Assembly (NCBI GenBank): GCA_965206015.1
Contig: CBDBIW010000004.1
Span: 124,001 to 188,000 of the forward strand
Length of the DNA: 64,000 nt
Reading direction: 5' to 3'
From: JAJCYL01 sp965206015
GTDB taxonomy: Bacteria; Bacteroidota; Bacteroidia; Cytophagales; Cyclobacteriaceae
Part shown: positions 36,160 to 45,763 of the stretch, piece by piece
How the letters are laid out: each line of letters begins with the position of its first letter
Position numbering within the stretch: the first letter of the stretch is position 1
Notes under the pieces: model-generated
Told to the model about the DNA's origin: nothing
The model's database searches: none
What the model saw: the letters and a program-made list of their open reading frames with translations, nothing else
Position numbers and translations under genes: made by a program

Positions 36160-37212
36160 TTAAAGCCCAAGAATTTTTTGATTGGCTTCCTCGTCAGTAC
36201 CGGCATCCGCAAAGTCATCAAATGCTCTTTCGGTCACTCTTATCATATGATCCTGAATGAATGAGGCACCTTCAACTGCTCCCTGTTCAGGGTGTTTAAT
36301 GCAACATTCCCATTCTAAAACGGCCCATCCGTCAAAATCGTATTGAGCTAATTTACTAAAAATGGCCTTAAAGTTCACCTGGCCATCACCCGGAGAACGA
36401 AATCTGCCAGCCCTGCCAGCCCAGCCCTGGTAACCGCTGTAGACCCCTACACGGCCGGTAGGATTGAACTCGGCATCTTTCACATGAAACATTTTTATCT
36501 TTTCATGATACAGATCAATATAATGAAGGTAGTCCAACTGTTGCAGGATGAAATGACTTGGGTCGTAAAGAAGACAAGCCCGTTTGTGATTATTAGTGGC
36601 CTCAAGAAACATTTCGTAAGTGGCACCGTCATGAAGGTCTTCACCGGGATGAATTTCATAACAGACATCTACGCCAACTTTGTCAAATTCATTTAAGATA
36701 GGTACCCACCTGTCTGCCAACTCTTTAAACCCGGTTTCTACCAGCCCAGAAGGTCTTTGAGGCCATGGGTAAACGTAGGGCCAAAGCAATGTACCAGAGA
36801 AGGTTGCATGTGCAGTAAGTTCAAAATTATGGCTCGCTTTCGCGGCAAATTTCAGTTGATTGACAGCCCATTCGGTTCGTGCCCTGGGGTTACCATGAAC
36901 TTCAGCAGGAGCAAAACCGTCAAACATAGTATCATAGGCGGGATGAACTGCCACCAACTGACCTTGTAGGTGCGTTGATAATTCTGTAATCTGAAGACCA
37001 TGAGATGCTACTGTCCCTTTGATTTCGTCAGCATAATCTTTACTTGTAGCAGCCTTTTCAAGATCAATTAATCGGCCATCCCAGCTTGGGATTTGAATTC
37101 CCTTGTAGCCCAAAGAAGTTACCCATTTACAGATATTGTCTAAACTATTGAAGGGCACTTCATCACCCATGAATTGGGCTAAAAATATGGCAGGTCCTTT
37201 GATATTTTTCAT
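36160..37212 (-). CDS. Sugar phosphate isomerase/epimerase-type TIM barrel
   Basis: The 350-residue protein has the xylose-isomerase-like TIM-barrel fold. Motifs include YKGIQIPSWDGR and CYEIHPGEDLHDG (metal-ligand Glu and His), LLYDPSHFILQQLDY, FHVKDAEF and AVLEWECCI at the last strand. Proteins of this group act on free sugars or inositols and usually work with Gfo/Idh/MocA dehydrogenases in oxidation-epimerisation routes. Two such dehydrogenases are encoded immediately upstream (16-bp gap) on the same strand. Substrate unknown. No lesion seen. Confidence 0.85.
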   Translation of the reverse strand: MKNIKGPAIFLAQFMGDEVPFNSLDNICKWVTSLGYKGIQIPSWDGRLIDLEKAATSKDYADEIKGTVASHGLQITELSTHLQGQLVAVHPAYDTMFDGFAPAEVHGNPRARTEWAVNQLKFAAKASHNFELTAHATFSGTLLWPYVYPWPQRPSGLVETGFKELADRWVPILNEFDKVGVDVCYEIHPGEDLHDGATYEMFLEATNNHKRACLLYDPSHFILQQLDYLHYIDLYHEKIKMFHVKDAEFNPTGRVGVYSGYQGWAGRAGRFRSPGDGQVNFKAIFSKLAQYDFDGWAVLEWECCIKHPEQGAVEGASFIQDHMIRVTERAFDDFADAGTDEEANQKILGL

Positions 37213-37227
37213 GTGTTTAATTGATTT

Positions 37228-38391
37228 TTACTGTTCTACGTTGGTCCAAATATTTCCATTTTTACTTGATTCTACTACTGCAGAAATCATCGCCATTCCT
37301 TTAAATCCAGCATTGACATCCGGAAAATCCATCTTGGGGCTATAGTCCGTGCCAAATTTATGTTTTCTGACGGCAAAGGCGAAATTGCGATAGGTATTTG
37401 CGAACGCCTCAATATAACCCTCAGCATGGCCAGAAGGTGTTCTGGTGTGAATCATAGCCTCCTCTTCTAAGTAGCCATTGTCCGTTCCTGTTCGGTAAAT
37501 TTGATTTGGCTTTCCCTGCTTTTTGACCAGTAGTGTATTAAGATCACTATTGTTCCACTCCAAGCCTCCTTTGTCTCCATAAATCCGGCATTTCAAATTG
37601 TTTTCTTCACCCGGAGAAACCTGTGAGGAAGAAATAACTCCTTTTGCAGTATTTGTCATATGGAACAAAACGTTGGCATCGTCATCAATTGTCCTGCCCT
37701 CAACGAAAGCGGTTAGTTCTGACAGAACTTCTGTAATTTTTTGCCCCGAAACATATTCCGCCATATTTGCACAATGGGTACCAATATCACCAAAGCAATT
37801 ACTGATGCCTGCTCGTTTTGGATCTGCCCGCCAAGAAGCCTGTTTTTGTCCCGTATCTTCCAATTTTGAAGTCAACCACCCTTGGGGGTATTCTACCATT
37901 ACTTTTCTCACATTTCCGATATCACCGTTTCGTACCATGGCCATCGCTTGCTTGATCATGGGATAAGCTGCATAGGTATAGGTGACCCCAAAAGGAAGGC
38001 CAGTGTCTTTTACCTTACTCCTTAACTTTCTGGCCTCTTCTAATGTAAAAGTCAGTGGTTTATCAATAATTACAGGAAACCCATTATCAAGAGTTTCCAT
38101 GGCCGGAGCAAAGTGCATTACATTAGGCGTAACAATAGACATGAAGTCCATTTTTTCTTCCTCAGGCAGGCTTGCTTCAGCTTTTATCATTTCGCTATAC
38201 GATCCATAGACCCTATTGTCTGGTAAAAAGAGGGCCTTTCCGGAATTTCTTGATTTATCAGGATCGGAGCTAAATGCGCCACAAACCAATTCAATTTGAC
38301 CATCAAGAAATGCACCCATTCGATGGATTCCTCCAATAAATGCGTCACTCCCGCCTCCGACCATTCCCATTCTTAATTTTCTATTTCCCAT
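37228..38391 (-). CDS. Gfo/Idh/MocA-family NAD(P)-dependent sugar dehydrogenase (copy 1)
   Basis: The 387-residue oxidoreductase has an N-terminal Rossmann fold with GMVGGGSDAFIGGIHR and PVIIDKPLTF (the catalytic lysine of the EKP-type motif, here DKP), then a C-terminal alpha/beta domain with GDIGTHCANMAEY carrying the usual active-site histidine. Family members oxidise hydroxyls of sugars or inositols. It is a paralogue of the next gene, to which it is alike along its length, suggesting an old tandem duplication. It probably forms an operon with the TIM-barrel isomerase. Confidence 0.88.
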   Translation of the reverse strand: MGNRKLRMGMVGGGSDAFIGGIHRMGAFLDGQIELVCGAFSSDPDKSRNSGKALFLPDNRVYGSYSEMIKAEASLPEEEKMDFMSIVTPNVMHFAPAMETLDNGFPVIIDKPLTFTLEEARKLRSKVKDTGLPFGVTYTYAAYPMIKQAMAMVRNGDIGNVRKVMVEYPQGWLTSKLEDTGQKQASWRADPKRAGISNCFGDIGTHCANMAEYVSGQKITEVLSELTAFVEGRTIDDDANVLFHMTNTAKGVISSSQVSPGEENNLKCRIYGDKGGLEWNNSDLNTLLVKKQGKPNQIYRTGTDNGYLEEEAMIHTRTPSGHAEGYIEAFANTYRNFAFAVRKHKFGTDYSPKMDFPDVNAGFKGMAMISAVVESSKNGNIWTNVEQ

Positions 38392-38420
38392 AATTCAATA
38401 GAGTTAATTCAGATATTAAA

Positions 38421-39554
38421 TCAGATTGTTTTCCAAACATTACCGTCTTTAGAAGATTGAACAACAGCCTCGACAAAGTGCATTCCTCTGACACCTTCAT
38501 TGATGGACGGAAATGCACCTTCAGTATATTTCTCACCTCTGATGGCCTTTGCTATACCTTTGTAGATGTTACCCATCGCATCGAAGATTCCTTCAGGGTG
38601 GCCGGGAGCCATTTTTGTGCTCTCCACCGCGAACTTACCAATGTAGGCATTTCCGGGAGTGAGCGTTCTAGCGGGTTCGCCCTCACTTAAATGAGTGAGT
38701 CTGGTTGAATCTTCCTGAGCCCATTTAAGACCTCCTTTCTCTCCATAGACGGCTACCGTAAAGGCATTCTCTTCGGCAGTAGCTATTTGGCTAGTCCTTA
38801 TCACTCCTTTGGATCCGTTCGACATTCGCAGTAAAACGGTGCCATCAATATCCAGAGGATTGTCATCGTACAGCGTGTCAATATCAGATAACACTTTTTC
38901 TACCTGCAGACCTGTGGTGTACTCCAACATATTAAATGCATGTACGCCAACGTCTCCTATACAGCAGCTAATTCCAGACATTTCAGGATTTAGCCTCCAC
39001 ACCGTTTTTCTTTTCTGGACATCATGTATTACCGGATTTATCCAACCCTGATAATATTGGAAATCAACTCTTTGAATTCTCCCGATTATACCTTCAGCAA
39101 TCATTGTCTTCATTTGTCTGATCATTGGGTAACCGGTATAAGTATGGGTTAGTCCAAAAACCACAGGGTGGTTTCCTAAAGACTTTAATAAATCTTCCGC
39201 CTCGCTGGAGGTGATGGTTACAGGTTTTTCGCAAATCACATTGAAATTAGCTTCAATTAGTTTTTTCGCCATTGGATAGTGAAGATGATTAGGAGTTACA
39301 ATAACCACCACTTCAATTCTTTCGTTCTCAGGAAGTGCAAGCTCCTTTTCTATGAAAGTATCTATATTATCATAGGCTCGACTCGGGTCTAATTCCAGTT
39401 CTTTTGCGAAGGTTATCGCTCTTTCATAATCCACGTCAAATGCGCCACCCACTAATTCATAGCTTTCATCCATATATGAGCCAATTCGATGCACTATTCC
39501 AATGAAAGAAGTGCTACCACCACCCATCATACCCATTCTGATTTTCTTGCTCAT
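38421..39554 (-). CDS. Gfo/Idh/MocA-family NAD(P)-dependent sugar dehydrogenase (copy 2)
   Basis: The 377-residue protein has the same plan as its neighbour: GMMGGGSTSFIGIVHRIG at the N-terminus, VICEKPVTI with the EKP motif, and GDVGVHAFNMLEYTTG with the active-site histidine. It is the first gene of the minus-strand dehydrogenase-dehydrogenase-isomerase group. A pair of related dehydrogenases could catalyse two consecutive redox steps on one sugar, with the isomerase between, but the sequence does not prove this. Confidence 0.88.
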   Translation of the reverse strand: MSKKIRMGMMGGGSTSFIGIVHRIGSYMDESYELVGGAFDVDYERAITFAKELELDPSRAYDNIDTFIEKELALPENERIEVVVIVTPNHLHYPMAKKLIEANFNVICEKPVTITSSEAEDLLKSLGNHPVVFGLTHTYTGYPMIRQMKTMIAEGIIGRIQRVDFQYYQGWINPVIHDVQKRKTVWRLNPEMSGISCCIGDVGVHAFNMLEYTTGLQVEKVLSDIDTLYDDNPLDIDGTVLLRMSNGSKGVIRTSQIATAEENAFTVAVYGEKGGLKWAQEDSTRLTHLSEGEPARTLTPGNAYIGKFAVESTKMAPGHPEGIFDAMGNIYKGIAKAIRGEKYTEGAFPSINEGVRGMHFVEAVVQSSKDGNVWKTI

Positions 39555-39716
39555 ACTACAGTCAATATTTTATTTTAATAAGATTATTTTAATAAGATTT
39601 TAATTTGGAATCTATTGATTGTTTGCCTAAAAGTCAAAGTTGATGTAGCAATTACCATAAGATTGTTTTTTTGCAATCGATTTCTACTGTTACATTCAGT
39701 TATTAATTTATCAGAA

Positions 39717-40847
39717 ATGTCAAAAAGTTTGAGACCTGAGACCAAAGCGATTAGAAGCACAATGATGATCGATGCTAACGCAAGAGCTGTCAGTTCGCCT
39801 ATTACATTGTCAACAAATTTCGAGAGAGAACCAGATGGATCCTACCAATATGAATACATCTATTCACGACTCGATAATCCAAATAGAAAGCTATTGGAGA
39901 AAAGTCTTTGTGAATTGGAGTATGGGAAAGCTGCGATCGCGTTTTCCTCAGGAATGGCGGCGACATCTGCGATTTTCCAATTACTTCAACCGGGTGATCA
40001 TGTACTCTTGCCAAATGATGCCTATTATTCTACCAAGAATCTTATGGTGGAATTATTTGGTAAGTGGGGAATTACTATGAGTCCGGTAAATATGAGTGAT
40101 GTTCAAGACATTAAAAATGCATTGACCAATGCCACAAAAATGATTTGGCTGGAAACACCGTCTAATCCGCAACTCAGTATTAGTGACATTAGAGCAATTT
40201 CCAGGATGGCTCATGAAGTCGGTGCTATTTGCGCTGTTGACAATACATGGTCTACTCCGGTGAGTCAGAATCCATTAATATCAGGGGCCGATATTGTGAT
40301 GCATTCTACCACTAAATATCTTGGGGGACACGGGGATGTTCTTGGTGGAGCAGTTGTTTTGAAGGACACCGGTCTGGAACAAGCATTGCGAAAAACTCAG
40401 CAAGTTTCGGGAGCCGTTCCATCTCCTTTTGATTGTTGGTTAATCACTCGCGGGATCAAGACTTTGCATGTACGATTCAAAGCACAAATGCAATCTGCAG
40501 AACAATTAGCACATTATTTGGCAGGTCATGAGCAAATAGAACAGGTTCAGTACCCCGGGCTGTCATCGCATGTTCAGCATGAGCTGGCAAGCAACCAAAT
40601 GAATGGGTATGGAGCGATGATATCCGTACAGGTAAAAGGGGATTGGAAAACAGCCCTGGCCATTACTGGTAAGCTCCAGTTATTTACTACTGCGACTAGC
40701 CTTGGCGGTGTTGAAAGCCTGGTAGAACACCGAAAGTCTATTGAAGGAGAAGAAAGCAGTACACCGGATAATTTGCTAAGGGTTTCAGTCGGTTTGGAAC
40801 ATGTTGAAGATTTAAAGGCCGATTGGGATCAGGCACTACAGGTATAA
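39717..40847 (+). CDS. Cys/Met-metabolism PLP-dependent enzyme (cystathionine gamma-synthase/lyase type)
   Basis: The enzyme has the fold-type I gamma-family pattern: KAIAFSSGMAATSAIFQLLQPGDH-like N-terminal region, LETPSNPQLSISDI, CAVDNTWSTPVSQNPL, and the PLP lysine in MHSTTKYLGGHGDVLGG, with SLGGVESLVEHR near the C-terminus. These define cystathionine gamma-synthase, cystathionine lyases and methionine gamma-lyase. I start it at ATG 39717 because the 34 residues upstream in frame have no family pattern. The exact reaction is not decided by sequence. It stands alone on the + strand. Confidence 0.88.
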   Translation: MSKSLRPETKAIRSTMMIDANARAVSSPITLSTNFEREPDGSYQYEYIYSRLDNPNRKLLEKSLCELEYGKAAIAFSSGMAATSAIFQLLQPGDHVLLPNDAYYSTKNLMVELFGKWGITMSPVNMSDVQDIKNALTNATKMIWLETPSNPQLSISDIRAISRMAHEVGAICAVDNTWSTPVSQNPLISGADIVMHSTTKYLGGHGDVLGGAVVLKDTGLEQALRKTQQVSGAVPSPFDCWLITRGIKTLHVRFKAQMQSAEQLAHYLAGHEQIEQVQYPGLSSHVQHELASNQMNGYGAMISVQVKGDWKTALAITGKLQLFTTATSLGGVESLVEHRKSIEGEESSTPDNLLRVSVGLEHVEDLKADWDQALQV

Positions 40848-40879
40848 TTATTAAGGCCAACGATTCGATCATTTGCCCT

Positions 40880-41170
40880 TCTTCAATTTGAGGAGGGGAG
40901 TAGTCACCCATGGTTGCTGGTATGAATTTCCAAACCAAAGCTGCCATAGAAAAGCTGCCATAGATAAGATTTCACCTGCACCAAGAATAACATTACTGCC
41001 GAACCCATACCAGGCATATAACCATCCTGACATTGCAGAACCTCAGCCCATACCTAATTTGCTTAGACACATTGACTTACCTCTTGAATGGTCGGGGTAG
41101 TAACCTCCGAAACAAGGGCTTGATAAGGAACCATTCTACCTGAAACCACTGTAAAGAATTAACTACTGCA
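40880..41170 (-). pseudogene. Remnant of an MFS transporter
   Basis: On the minus strand one frame reads SGRMVPYQALVSEVTTP and, after a frame change, RGKSMCLSKLGMG followed by a stop and GSAMSGWL, which match the central loop of drug/sugar-type MFS proteins (R-M-V-P-x-x-A-L-x-x-x-x-x-x-P...RG-x-x-M). Further fragments down to 40900 are hydrophobic but not alignable by eye. Several stops and frame changes make it dead. It fills the gap between the PLP enzyme and the phosphatase; the remaining 120 bases show nothing. Confidence 0.45.
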
Positions 41171-41292
41171 TGAGAACATCAGAAGCTACAGGGCAGCTAA
41201 AATTAAAGTGTTTTGAGATTTTTTCCTGCATTCGCGTGAACTGACGGTCAATGACTCAAAAAGGTCGGTATTTTGGACAAATTGTTTGAGGT

Positions 41293-41964
41293 ATGAAGCA
41301 AGAAGAGGCCTTATATTTAAATTTGAATAACATTGACCGGATGAAGGGAGACCCCTGGTTACAGGAATTATTAGAATATTGTGACAGTTTACTCCTGGTA
41401 TTTGATACTATATCAACCTCCAGAAAGTATGAACTTGAGCAGGTGGGCCACTATATATGTCGAAAGAACAGTGAAGGGCAATTGGTCAAATTGATTGTAA
41501 TCTGTACACATAATTCACGGAGGAGTCACTTTGGTCAGATATGGTTAAGTGTGGCAGCCAAATATTATGGAGTGAATATCGAAAGCTATTCAGGGGGTAT
41601 TCAGGCAACAGCCTTTCATCCTAATGCAGTCAGGGCGATTAGGAGATGCGGTTTTGATGTGACATCAGATAATGATTTAACCAATCCTGTTTACTCGGTA
41701 TCATATTCCAATAAGGAAGAGCCGCTTGGATGTTATTCAAAGAAATTTTATCACTCGAACAATCCGTCCGATGCTTTCGGGGCCATTTTGGTCTGCAATG
41801 ATGCCGCAGAAGCCTGTCCTTTTGTGTCTGGTGCGGAAACGCGGTTTGTCCTACCTTATAATGATCCAAAAGCATTTGACGGGACAGCACTTGAGGATCG
41901 GATGTACGATGAGAGATGTCGGGAAATTGGAATTGAAATGTTTTATATAATGCAATCAATTTAA
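41293..41964 (+). CDS. Low-molecular-weight protein tyrosine phosphatase-like protein
   Basis: The 223-residue protein contains VICTHNSRRSHF, a CX5R phosphatase loop with C71 and R77, and later ILVCNDAAEACPFVSG followed by RFVLPYNDP-KAFDGT, the D-P pair being the candidate general acid. This fits arsenate reductase/low-molecular-weight phosphatase-like proteins of Bacteroidota. It is a single gene between remnants. Function (phosphotyrosine, arginine phosphate or arsenate) is unknown. Confidence 0.75.
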   Translation: MKQEEALYLNLNNIDRMKGDPWLQELLEYCDSLLLVFDTISTSRKYELEQVGHYICRKNSEGQLVKLIVICTHNSRRSHFGQIWLSVAAKYYGVNIESYSGGIQATAFHPNAVRAIRRCGFDVTSDNDLTNPVYSVSYSNKEEPLGCYSKKFYHSNNPSDAFGAILVCNDAAEACPFVSGAETRFVLPYNDPKAFDGTALEDRMYDERCREIGIEMFYIMQSI

Positions 41965-41987
41965 CTTTAATCCAATGCTTTCGATGC

Positions 41988-42455
41988 TTAAAAATAATCC
42001 TGTTCAATTAAATCATTGGGATTAATAACTGGTATGATTACTCCGTTAAAATCGGTTGCCTGAGTTCGGTCCAATATAATTCCCCTGGCAGTGGAATACG
42101 AAATTCCAGCTATAGTGGCTCCTAATTCATTCCCTACCTCAACATTGCTCTTATCTCCTTTTATTTCATAAATAAATTCCTCGAGATTTTCAATATGATA
42201 ATAGTATTCAATTATGTATTCTCCCTAAATACCACGTAGTTGTTCTTTATCGTCCTGTCACTCTAATTTAACATAAAGGCGAAAGAGCATATCTCTTTCT
42301 TCACGATTGAACCCTGCTTCAGATTTTAATCCCGTGCTAAATCGGGGGATTTCTGTGCTGAGATCTCTGATAGAATCTCCGACTTCGAAATGAGCCTTTA
42401 ATATCCTAATTCCTTTTAAATGAATCAGCTCTGGGTTAACCGTAACTTTAGCCAT
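41988..42455 (-). pseudogene. SecB-like chaperone gene with two in-frame stops
   Basis: One frame runs from ATG 42455 to TAA 41988-41990 and would code for 155 residues if not for a TGA at 42258-42260 and a TAG at 42225-42227. The text reads MAKVTVNPELIHLKGIRILK, EERDMLFRLYVKLE, EYIIEYYYHIENLEEF, GISYSTARGIILDRTQATDF and GVIIPVINPNDLI. The layout (beta-strands, then an S-T-A-R-G helix start, then L-P-V-I-N-P end) resembles SecB-like chaperones, including the stand-alone and toxin-antitoxin-associated ones. This assignment rests on pattern only. A short unknown open frame lies directly upstream, as in chaperone-assisted toxin-antitoxin loci. Confidence 0.5.
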
Positions 42456-42456
42456 A

Positions 42457-42764
42457 TCAAGCTGATTTCAGACCATTTTCAAAAATGCTTGGTTTTGTGC
42501 CCCTCTTCCAACCAATCGAAGGAAACCCTTCTTTTCTTTGTGGATTATTACTCTTGGCGAAAACATGAACTGGAACAAATCTAGTGCCACTACTGGCTTT
42601 GTTTGGTATGGACAATATCTTGTCATTGAGCACTGCCTCAATTTTGCTTATACTAAGAATTGTGAAATTGTGGGTGCCTGTCATCCATTAACAACATCAA
42701 ACGAATTGTCGATGAAGTTCCGGGCTTCAGGGCTTACAATGATAGAATCAAATATTTTACTCAT
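42457..42764 (-). pseudogene. Short unrecognised reading frames upstream of the SecB-like gene
   Basis: A 27-codon frame (MSKIFDSIIVSPEARNFIDN...) starts at 42764 and stops at 42681. Its stop overlaps, as ATGA, the start of a 75-residue frame (42684-42457, MTGTHNFTILSISKIEAVLN...). The two may be parts of one frameshifted gene or two coupled genes. No family is recognised. The second frame ends one base before the SecB-like start, so they formed one transcript. Confidence 0.35.
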
Positions 42765-42796
42765 AATTTCTTAGTTAATCCTTCAATGCTATATCT

Positions 42797-44040
42797 ACTT
42801 AGGGCTTACTCAAAAAGTGTTGCCTGTCAAAGCGGCCATTCTGGAAATGTTGAGCACAAACAGGGTAGCTGCTATCCAGGTTTGTGAAGTTGTTTTAAGC
42901 TTTGCCTTGATTTCATTGAGGGAGCAGACCTGTTTGGCATTGCCGATCCTTCCTTCGATTGCATTCCTTTCGGCATACTCTTTTTTTGATTTGGCTTTCT
43001 GATAAGCCGGTTTTTTAACTGGCTTGCCTTTTGGTGTGGCCGTAAGCCTTATGCACCTTTGCCTGCACCAGGGTACGGTTTGCATGGGTAGCATCAATCT
43101 TATCGGCTCGTATAAGTTCGGGGTAATGACCAGACAAAGCCTTATAGGCTTCAGCCTGCCTGGGCAAATCCCCACTTTCATTATAAGCATCCCGGCTCAG
43201 GTTGTCCCTGGTCATGAACCCATCCATAAGGGAAAGGCCAAGCCTGGCACCAAATTCCACGTCTTTGCCCTGCCTGCCACGTACTATTGGACGCACATGG
43301 GGCTGGGAGATGCTTACGATCCGGTCAACTGCATTGATGTGACCGGATCGTACATGCCCTGCTGCTGTTCATAAAGGGTGTGGATGACCATCAGTTCAAG
43401 TTGTACTTTGTGGGAAAACGGGAAAGGCCCTTGCAAATGATCCGGCATTTGATCAATATGGCCCGGGTTCCTTTTCACACAGTTGAGCAATACACGAATG
43501 GCCTTTCGGATCGATACCGTTGACTTTTTCTTCTTTTTGGCCTCTTGCAAATACCTTTGACGGGCCACCTTGCGGTAAGTCCCGGGCTTGACATCAACCT
43601 TGTCCCTTAACAATCCGAACAGTCTGTCCACCATCTTTTCGGTCTTCCTACGTGCCTCATTGACCAGCCCAGGGTCATTGGGGCAGGTGATGTATTGGTC
43701 AGCCACCGTGGCATCTATCTTTAATTTGCCCTTCGGGCTTTTCAGGCCAGTTTCTTTATTGCCTTTTGGGCGGTCAATATCAGGGTATGCTATCCTCATG
43801 ATGGTTTTCGAAAATTCATCAAAGGTCTCATCGCCTAACTTCTTGCGCATCTCTGTGAACAGTGTGGGTGAGGACAATTCATCAGGGTTGTAATGGTCCA
43901 AACCAGGGAAAAACTGCATATATGGGTTTTCACTAATGGTCATCAAAGTCTCTTGGTCTGACAACTTCAATTTGTGCTTTATAATAAAAGCCCCAATGAT
44001 GTGCCCGGGGTTGGTCCCCTTTGCCCCCATATGGCCGCTG
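42797..44040 (-). mobile_element. IS5-family insertion sequence remnant, transposase frameshifted and 5'-truncated
   Basis: Three minus-strand frames together give an IS5-type DDE transposase. N-terminal part: GHIIGAFIIKHKLKLSDQETL, MTISENPYMQFFPGLDHYN; middle: KLKIDATVADQYITCPNDP; then after a frame change near 43314 DRIVSISQPHVRPIVRGRQG and ADKIDATHANRT; then after another change near 43015 KGKPVKKPAYQKAKSKK, AERNAIEGRIGNAKQ and FVLNISRM. The left end AGGGCTTACTCAAAAAGTGTTGCC near 42802 may be a terminal repeat. The other end is missing: near 44040 it joins an IS1595-type fragment in the opposite direction. Confidence 0.78.
43315..43352. repeat. Perfect 13-bp inverted repeat inside the IS5 transposase
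   Basis: Bases 43315-43327 (tacgatccggtca) are the exact reverse complement of 43340-43352, with a 12-base loop. The stem lies within the transposase reading frame next to the point where the frame changes (43314). Confidence 0.9.
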
Positions 44041-44630
44041 AACTTTCTTTTATATATAATTAGCAATACCGAAAAATTATTGAAGGCAGTTAGAGCTGGC
44101 ATTGCTGAATACTGTGAAGTGCAGGCACCTTTGAGCGGGGAAGTAGAAGTGGATGAAAGTTTCTTTGGAGCCAGACGTGTAAAGGGCAAGAGAGGAAGGG
44201 GAGCATTTGGAAAAACAATCGTCTTTGGTATTTGCAAGCGAAATGGCAAAGTATACACTGAAATAGTGCCTAATTGTTCCAGAGCTACCCTACAGGCTAT
44301 TATCAAAGGAAAGGTGGACAAAGACAGCATGGTCTACTCTGACAAATGGAGAGCTTACAATGGACTTGTTGATCTGGGCTATCGCAAGCACTATCGTCTG
44401 GATCATGGCCAAGATGAGTTCGCAGTTGGGCCAGCACATATCAACGGAATTGAGGGCTTTTGGGGGTTAGCTAAAACTCGATTAGTTAAGTTTAAAGGCC
44501 TTCATCCAACTACCTTTTATTTACACTTGAAAGAAGGGGAGTTTCGATACAATCATAGAACTGATAATATCTATAACTTGCTTTTAAATATCATCAGAAA
44601 TAATCCCCTTAAGTTGTCTTGACCCTTATT
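44041..44630 (+). mobile_element. IS1595-family transposase fragment (N-terminally truncated)
   Basis: From about 44065 to the stop at 44622 the + strand codes for the catalytic part of an IS1595 (ISXO2-like) transposase: GEVEVDESFFGARRVKGKRG (first Asp), SMVYSDKWRAYNGL (second Asp), HINGIEGFWGLAKTRL (N-G-I-E motif with the third acidic residue) and the ending GEFRYNHR. The N-terminal zinc-ribbon part is absent: upstream the frame continues into the IS5 remnant on the other strand. The right end (about 44612-44630, aagttgtcttgaccc) is probably the inverted repeat and lies directly at the truncated GH78 gene. Confidence 0.75.
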
Positions 44631-45681
44631 TAATAGGTCTAATTTCTTCTATTGCTTTTACTGGTATGCTATTTGAAGCAACAAGCAATTCCTTTGAATG
44701 GCTAAAATTAGATGTGCCTTTCCAATCACTGTCATCAAATCCACTTTCTGCCCAACCATCCATTTCAAGGCGGGCATCGTATCACTCCCCGTTATAGATG
44801 TCTGATTTGAGAATTGGACCATACGACGATTTCCAACTATTATTTGAAATAATTGTTTCGCTGCCGCCATCGAAATAGCTTATTTCCAATTGAACTAACA
44901 GTGCCAATTGATCGCCGTAATAGCTTCGTTTACCCTTCCATCCTAAAAATCCTCGATACCATCCGTCTCCAACCATGGCACCAATAGCGTTCTTTTGTTG
45001 AAGCATGGATGTGACATCATAGACTTGATATTGAATACGCTTTTTGTAACTGGTGAAGCCCGGAGTAAATAGGTGATCTCCAACTTTGTCTCCATTCAAA
45101 AACAATTGATAAATACCCAGAGATGTGACATATACTCGTGCTGACTTGACCTCCTTACTGGTTTCAAACTCGCTCCTATAATATTGACTTGTAAGAGAGG
45201 TGTCTGCTTTAGCTTCACCTTTCATAGTGATCCATTCTGCCTTCCACTCAGAATTATCCAGAATCCCCATTTCCCAATATGCAGGTTGGCTCCAGTCAGT
45301 TGCCTTGTTTTTGTTATCCCAGGTCCTCACCTTCCAATAGGCCCTCTCCATAGATTTCAATGGCCGGCCATTGTACTCCACGTTAACAGATTGATCGCTC
45401 CCCACTTTACCGGAAGACCAAATCAAAGTCGATTTTTTATTCAAATTTGCTGGAGACTTAGCAACCCTGATTTCGTAGGCAGATTGCATCATATCGGTCT
45501 CATCGGATTTTATTTTCCAACTAAACCTCGGCTTCACAACATCTATCCCAATTGGATTAGTGAGGTATTCGCAAACCAGCTCAGCCACTTCGTTTTTGGC
45601 AATGCTATCACTCATTGTAAAAGAGCATATGTTCACCGCAGTTGCGAATAAAAAAGTCAATAGTTGTTTGCTATGAGTCAT
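44626..45681 (-). pseudogene. GH78 alpha-L-rhamnosidase, nonsense and IS truncation
   Basis: From ATG 45681 the frame codes for a signal peptide and the N-terminal domains of a family GH78 alpha-L-rhamnosidase: NPIGIDVVKPRFSWKI, AYEIRVAKSPANL, AYWKVRTWDNKN and FLNGDKVGDHLFTPGFTSY. An in-frame TGA (44782-44784) interrupts YNGE/YDARLEMDGW. The frame continues to TAA 44626-44628, where the IS1595 fragment begins; the catalytic (alpha/alpha)6 domain is lost. A complete enzyme would have about 900 residues, so only the first third remains. It would remove alpha-L-rhamnose from glycans such as ulvan or pectin side chains. Confidence 0.85.
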
Positions 45682-45763
45682 AATAGTTTCATTAAAATCC
45701 CTTTATTGGGCGCATCTTAAAAATTGTTCATTTCCTGTTCACTGAAAAATGAGTGGTCACCAT

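Noticed and set aside
43936..44064. N-terminal 40 residues of the long + strand frame before the IS1595 catalytic domain
   Set aside because: This part is antisense to the IS5 remnant and does not match the IS1595 N-terminus; it is readthrough at a joint.
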